A DNA stretch of 64,000 bases from contig JAJTUQ010000003.1 in the NCBI GenBank assembly GCA_021399445.1, forward strand, positions 1,550,001-1,614,000. Reading direction: 5' to 3'. Position 1 is the first letter of the stretch. The number at the start of each line of letters is the position of its first letter. Source of the stretch: Xylogone sp. PMI_703. Taxonomy: Eukaryota > Ascomycota > Leotiomycetes. The notes under the pieces were generated by a model that saw only the letters and a program-made list of their open reading frames with translations, did not search any database and was not told where the DNA came from. Positions 58,868 to 64,000 of this stretch are shown here, piece after piece. The position numbers and the translations under genes are program-made.

Positions 58868-59869
58868 CTAGAATATCTTTGGATTAAAGGTATCTTTGCG
58901 TCTGTAACGTCTCTTGCTTATTACAGGAGTCTCTGACTTTACCGGAGTACTTGGTCCAATGACCTGAGGTTCTATAACCTGACGTATACTGGTTGGCTCT
59001 CTTGCCCTAACCTCAGGCTTTATAGCCTGTTCAGTACCAATTCTAGTTGTGCTGTTGCTCGACTTCTCTAGGAAGCTTTTTATCGGAGTGTGTGGTGCTT
59101 CTGACTGTTCAGCAATAGTTGTAGAGTGTTCCTCCTGTTTAGTAACAGGTTTATCTTCACCTTCCGGGAGAGTTGTGGGTGGAGGATTTGCAGGTTTCTC
59201 TGTGGGAAAGCTTCTGATGGTTATGTCTCTGTGTCTCACTGGTTTGTTAGCAACATCTGCAACTTTAGGGAATGTATACTCATGGACATTAATATCTGCA
59301 GAAATATGTTCTTGATGTGTTTGCGGGTTTACTAGTCTAGCTATCGAAATAGCACTTTGGCCCATATATATGAATTTACCTCGAATTCTAGGTGCTTGTG
59401 TGTTTGGGCGTAATTCTTTCGGTCTGAAGCTGTAAGCAGTACATCCAAATACTCGTAGTTGTGAAAGGTCTGGTTTGTGGTTATAATATGCTTCGAAGGA
59501 AGTTGTTGCCTTTGATTGTGGTCCGTAAGGTAATGCAGTAGTTGGAATTTGATTTCTGAGCCATACAGTGTGCTCTGTGGTATAGCACCAGAATCCATGG
59601 GGTAATTTGGCTCGGTATAGCATAGATCTGGCAAACTTGTTGACGGTTTGTATTATACGTTCAATAACTCTATTCAGAGAGTGCTTGTAAGGGGGTGACG
59701 GTTCAAGTTGGATTCTCAGACTTAATAGGAACTGTTTAAACACCTCTCCAAACTCGCTTCTTCCGTTATCGGCTCGTATGTGTATTACTTTAGTGTTATA
59801 CTCTCTTTTAATCTGTAAAAGTAGCTTTCTGAAGGCGTGATAGACCTCGGTTGATTTTTTGGTTCGCAA
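58868..59869 (-). pseudogene. Copia integrase, partial reading frame
   Basis: The longest surviving frame (333 codons). It holds the second Asp of the integrase core in HIRADNGRSEFGE and the Glu region in NRVIERIIQTVNKFARSML, then the copia C-terminal GKFIYMGQSAISIARLVNP and a Ser/Pro-rich linker. The first catalytic Asp (FLLVTDN) lies upstream, cut off by a TGA at 59888-59890. Confidence 0.85.
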
Positions 59870-60149
59870 GAACTTTATCCAAGTGTATCAGGTGGTGTTA
59901 TCCGTAACTAAAAGAAAGTACTTGTATCCCCTGACACTTTATGACTTGATTCCTGAGATGTTACAGTGTAGACGTCGTCCCTTGAGGGTAGTTCGAGTGT
60001 CAGTGTTCTTGTGGAAGGATTCTTTCATCTTTCCGGCCAGACAGGCTTCACAAGCTGTCTTTCCCGGTGGTTGTTCATTATGCTTAGGTTTACGGAAGTT
60101 TATACTTATAGTATACTCCAGTATGGTATCTACGTTCCGATAGTTGGTG

Positions 60150-61633
60150 TGTCTTAAGTGGTCATGCTATAATTCATGTAAAGTATTAGAATCTGTAAAG
60201 ACAGGCTCTGAGCTTCTAATTGACATTGTGAAGGCAGATTCTATCGGTTGATCAACTAGATATAAGTTATCTTTACAGGTCTTTTCGAACTGTACTTTTC
60301 CGCCAAGGGTAACTCTTGTTTTGAAGTTCTCAAATGTGACCGTAAACTTGACTTTATTAAGTGTACTGGTGGAGATCAACCTGGAATGTAACTCTGGAGT
60401 GTACTAGACGTTATCAATTAAGACGTTGCTTTTGGTGGTATTGATTATGACTTGTCCTTGTCCTAGGGCTTTAATTACTGCCCCATTGGCTATTCTTATG
60501 GTTCTGGGGGTATTTTAACGCTTTATCGGTGTGCTAAAGTCTTTGGCATAGCTACTGAAGTGCCTTGAGGCGCCTGAGTCAATAATCCAGTTTGTGGGTT
60601 AGTTAATAGGTATAATTAGGGCATGCTGATCACTTGTGTGACTATGCGGACCACAAGAGTAGTAATCATCGTCGTTATTCGCAGAAGGTATATGTGTAAC
60701 GATATTTACATGCTCTTCCTTGGTTTTTCCTTCAGAGATGCCTCTTGCTTTTGCCTGGGCTTTCTTGAACTGTCTATAGTCTTTTATGTAATAGCCTTTC
60801 TTGAGACAGAACTGACATTGATCGGATTCGAGCTTTTCCTGGTCCCCAGACCTTGAATCGAAGCTTTTCTTGTTTCTTAGGCCTCTGCTACCACTTCTAG
60901 ACTTACTGTTTCGTTTTCCACCTCTACCTCTCTGTTGTCTTGATTCTCCGGACCGTACAACGTTCGCAGAAGTTTGTGTGGTGTCCGCAGAGGTGTAGGT
61001 AGACTTGTAGTGTTCGTGATTAGTGTCAAGGAAGGTAATGAACTTTTCTAGCTCAAAGTTCTGGAGGTAAATGTGTTGACGGGTAGTTTCTCAGAAGGAG
61101 TCGGCAGGAAGAGAGTCAAGGAGCCGTGACTGTATTTCTGCGTCCGTAATACCTTCAACCAGTTGGCTTTTATATGTCTTGAGTCGCTCAATGAACTGTC
61201 AGATAGTTTCTGTCTGTATATTTCACTTTTCCTTCATGAATTAGTTCTTGATTGACAGCTGGTAGGTTGTATTCGTGGAGCGGTCGTATTTGGCTAGCAT
61301 GTCCCAGACTTCCTTTAGTTTCTTCTCCCTGAGTCTGGTGGTGATATCGTTCTGTATTCCGGGGGTAACAGAGTTGGCTATTATCTGAATAGCTTTGTTG
61401 GCCTTCGAATCTCATTTACGGCCTTCGGCGATTCCGTTAGGCCTTTGATCGGTTCCTAGGACCATATCTATGGTATCTGCGACCGTAAGAGCCATTTCGC
61501 AGGTGCGCTTGAACTCTGTGTAGTTCTGGTCATTAAGAATTGCGACATCTCCGTATTTGCTGTGGTAGTAGCCATTAGGGGGACCTCGACCTCCGGCCGT
61601 AGTTGAATCGGAGCTTGAAGATGCGGTCTCCAT
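60150..61633 (-). pseudogene. Copia Gag and protease region, decayed
   Basis: Gag begins at 61633 (METASSSSDSTTAGG). The frame is stopped at 61412 (TGA) and 61091 (TGA), where Trp would be expected, and again later. The zinc knuckle has lost its His and last Cys (CQFCLKKGYYIKDYR, both Tyr). The protease motif IDSGASRHFS is kept. Further stops at 60404 (TAG) and 60167 (TAG, at the Trp of the integrase zinc-finger start LWH-like motif) follow. Confidence 0.85.
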
Positions 61634-61643
61634 TGCGAGCTAT

Positions 61644-61657
61644 CCGGGCTCATAACC
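61644..61657 (-). other. Primer-binding site (half-tRNA-Met type)
   Basis: In sense direction GGTTATGAGCCCGG directly follows the 5' LTR. It is complementary to GGGCTCATAACC, the CAU anticodon stem-loop of initiator tRNA-Met, the internal-cleavage primer known from Drosophila copia. It is not complementary to a tRNA 3' CCA end. Confidence 0.7.
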
Positions 61658-61848
61658 TGTCAGAGGTTATGGCGCAGTGGTTAGGCTACTCCACATATAA
61701 ATTGTATGGTACAGAGACTCTATTCGTTGCTAGTCTTTATGATGTACAGTACATAGGGGTAAACCGGTAAAACTCTTCTCTTTTACCGACCGTTAGCTTC
61801 TACAGCTATGATTGGCCAACGCCAATTACGTAAGCAATATCTCTGACA
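61658..61848 (-). repeat. 5' LTR of the copia element
   Basis: 191 bp, identical to the copy at the other end. Flanked on its outer side by ATGGC, the target duplication. Confidence 0.95.
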
Positions 61849-62335
61849 ATGGCTTGATCGACCATCTCTCGGCATTGGCCAATCGGGAGAAAGCGAAGGC
61901 GATGTGGATAAAACCTGTTTGTTCTGGCAGAAGACTTCCGTATTTAGTCTTGATATACACCAAGAAGACAAATTCTTCCGAGTGTGTCAGGATACATGTT
62001 ACCATGAGCGGAGATCATTGTGTTCCTTTTGAGGTATGAGTGAATTACTGTAACTGCCGAGGCAGTGCCCACGGGAATGTGTGTCAGCATACTGCATACT
62101 GCGTACTGCGGGTTAAGCAACTCTGGAATACACCTAAGGATAGAATTTTAGTAAGGGTCCACGCAAGTCACTTGTACGTGTAGTCAGGGCAATGAAGTGT
62201 GAAGAGCGGAATTATAACCCATCACTCCGTCACATACGATAACTGGCCTACTAATCAGTTTATTGATTACGCAATTCCTTCATATTTTAGACAAACTTGG
62301 TAGTAGTATTCTTTCTTATATATCTTCTATGAGAT
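61849..62335. other. Intergenic, downstream of MFS gene
   Basis: About 490 nt. The first five bases are the retrotransposon target duplication. A tandem CATACTGCATACTGCGTACTG occurs near 62088-62108. No gene recognised. Confidence 0.45.
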
Positions 62336-63963
62336 CTATGTCTGATATCGGAAGGTTGGTGCACGATCTCCCATATCGCTGAGTTGTTGATCCGTGTACT
62401 GACTTCCATCATCTCCTATCTCCTCTCTCTGCTTGTTGATACGAGCGTAACTGATCCTCAACACAATGATCGCAATCAACCCAAGAACGCAGAACATAAT
62501 TTCGAGACCGTGGCCAAGCAAAAACTTGGGACCATCTTGTGTACGATAAAAATTGGAAGCCATTGCCCCTCCAAGGTTTCCAAGGCCGATGTGAAACGCC
62601 ATTCCAGCAGCGCGCTTATAAGAGCCTGCAAGGTTGTTGGACATCCACGTAATGTTTCCTGGGAACGCCGGATATATGCCACAAGTGGTGATGAAGACGC
62701 CCGCATAGACTACTCCAGGAACACCTCCTGCCGCGGATCCAGCAATAGCCATGATAAAGCCAACGAGGATCGCAACTGTTGGCCAGAAGATATAAGGATA
62801 GCGATCTTTGCCTGATTTTACCGCCTTGTCGGAGAAGTAGCATACTACAACTGTCAAAACTGCAGCTGTGATATAAATTGGAATTGTGAGGAGTTGCGCA
62901 ATTACTGCTGTATAGCCCAGCTCGTTGATAATGGTAGGAAGGAAAAGACTGATTCCATACAAAGGACAGACAATACCCCAGTACATGATGAGGCCGACGT
63001 ATAGTTGCCAATCAGTTACTGCTCTTAAAACGTACTTCCACTTGAACCTGTCGCTCTCAGCAATCATTCTTCCTGAGCGGGCGGAACCCTGGTACTTGAG
63101 GCGATGGACAGCCCAAGCTCTCTCCTCTGGTGTTAAGAACGAAGCAGTCTCAGGGAAATCGTAGAGGGTAAAGTAGGCAAGGACTGCGACAACTACCGTG
63201 AGGAGACCCTCGATAATGAAAATCCACCTCCAGCCAGCGTATCCACCTACACCCTCCATCTTGACGATGAGGTAGGCCAAAAGTCCAGAAAAGGCTCCAG
63301 CCATTGAAGCAGCGCTGAAGAACAGGCCTTGGCGGAAAGCCATTTCACTGGTGCAGTACCACATTGTGAGATAGTAGGCCACACCAGGATAGAGTCCTGC
63401 CTCAGATATACCAAGACAAATACGAACGACAACCAATTCGTGATAGTTATGGACTACTCCGAGACACACGGTGCAAGCTCCCCACACAATCATGATAGAT
63501 GGAAGCCAGATCTATTCTGCAATGTTAGACATAGATACCATATTTTAGCAAAGAGTTATCTCACCGATGGACGGAAGCGCTTCAGCAACAGATTGGAAGG
63601 AATTTCAAAGGCGCAGTAAGTCAGGAAGAACCTGTGCAACGAATTAGACACCAGCGTAGAAAGAACTCCACCGGAACTTCACACTTACACGGTCAAAGCA
63701 ATATTGTACTCGTCCCCCGACAAATGTAGATCTTTCGTGAGGCCCTGGATTTTGGCATTCCCAATATTCCCACGATCAAGGAAAGACAACAGATACAGGA
63801 TCGCAAGCATCGGGATAAGCCTGATGTCCATCTTCCTCAGCGTTTTCGCCTCGTCGACCATGGAGAAGTCGACATCGTCGGGAGAGTAGCCCAATTCATT
63901 CTTTTTGTTCCCGTCTTCTCCGTGGACGACGGCAACCTTATCATCAAGGGACGACATTTTCAC
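62336..63963 (-). CDS. DAL5-type MFS permease (anion:cation symporter family)
   Basis: Major facilitator transporter of the allantoate permease / anion:cation symporter group, which carries organic anions such as allantoate, ureidosuccinate, nicotinate or pantothenate. Three exons (63689-63963, 63565-63631, 62336-63511; introns 57 and 53 nt) give 505 residues and about 12 membrane helices. The start KMDIRLIPMLAILYLLSFLDRGNIGNA and the loop SEAGLYPGVAYYLTMWY are typical of the group, as is the join RFRPS to IWLPSIMIVWG. The gene is complete, but its promoter lies at the window edge. The first Met (63963) and the third codon Met (63957) are both possible starts. Confidence 0.92.
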
Positions 63964-64000
63964 GACAAAAAGAAAAGAACCAACTCGGTTCAGACAGCGC

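Larger units (their letters stand above)
56703..61848 (-). mobile_element. Ty1/copia LTR retrotransposon, complete in structure, coding region decayed
   Basis: A 5,146-bp element reading on the minus strand. Two 191-bp LTRs, a 5-bp target duplication (ATGGC at 56698-56702 and 61849-61853), a primer-binding site and a polypurine tract are all intact. Gag, protease, integrase, reverse transcriptase and RNase H segments occur in copia order (integrase before reverse transcriptase). Many in-frame stops interrupt them, mostly where Trp is expected. The copy cannot make its own proteins, yet its LTRs are identical. It sits between the NUDIX gene promoter and the 3' side of the MFS gene. Confidence 0.95.

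Overview
The window is from a filamentous ascomycete (Pezizomycotina). Nearly all genes are split by short introns of about 46-90 nt with GT(A/G)AGT-like donors, CTAAC/CTGAC branch sites and AG acceptors. The gene families are typically fungal: non-reducing polyketide synthase, Zn2Cys6 regulator, berberine-bridge-like oxidase, sedolisin, GH3 glucosidase and DAL5-type permease. The species cannot be named from the sequence. No rRNA, tRNA or CRISPR was found. All gene models were built by hand by joining reading frames at splice sites so that conserved motifs are restored.

Region 1 (about 0.4-21.4 kb) looks like a secondary-metabolite cluster. It holds a 2,119-residue non-reducing PKS (SAT-KS-AT-PT-ACP-ACP-TE), a scytalone-dehydratase-like protein, a tetra/trihydroxynaphthalene-reductase-like SDR, an intracellular GH3 beta-glucosidase with a PA14 domain, a small EthD-domain protein, a Zn2Cys6 regulator and a medium-chain dehydrogenase. 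PKS, naphthol reductase and scytalone dehydratase are the three core activities of DHN-naphthol (melanin-type) chemistry. Here the SAT has lost its catalytic Cys and the dehydratase has lost two substrate-contact residues, so the product may not be ordinary melanin. A 430-bp MITE with perfect 95-bp inverted repeats lies just after the dehydrogenase.

Region 2 (22-41 kb) carries a small Cys-containing secreted protein, a secreted BBE-like FAD oxidase, a second SDR, a regulator-like protein without a zinc cluster, a broken AIM9-like kinase-fold gene, a glycosylated membrane protein, a GMC oxidoreductase and an unrecognised conserved-looking protein. The redox genes may extend the cluster or form a separate accessory set.

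Region 3 (42-56.5 kb) is degradative and housekeeping in character: a secreted sedolisin, an AT-hook/HTH-like protein, a CE1 feruloyl esterase, an alpha/beta hydrolase, an M20 N-carbamoyl-amino-acid amidohydrolase, a class V aminotransferase and a NUDIX-eIF2B-like fusion.

Region 4 (56.7-61.85 kb) is a complete Ty1/copia retrotransposon: identical 191-bp LTRs, 5-bp target duplication, primer site and polypurine tract. Its coding region is full of stop codons. A DAL5-type MFS permease closes the window.
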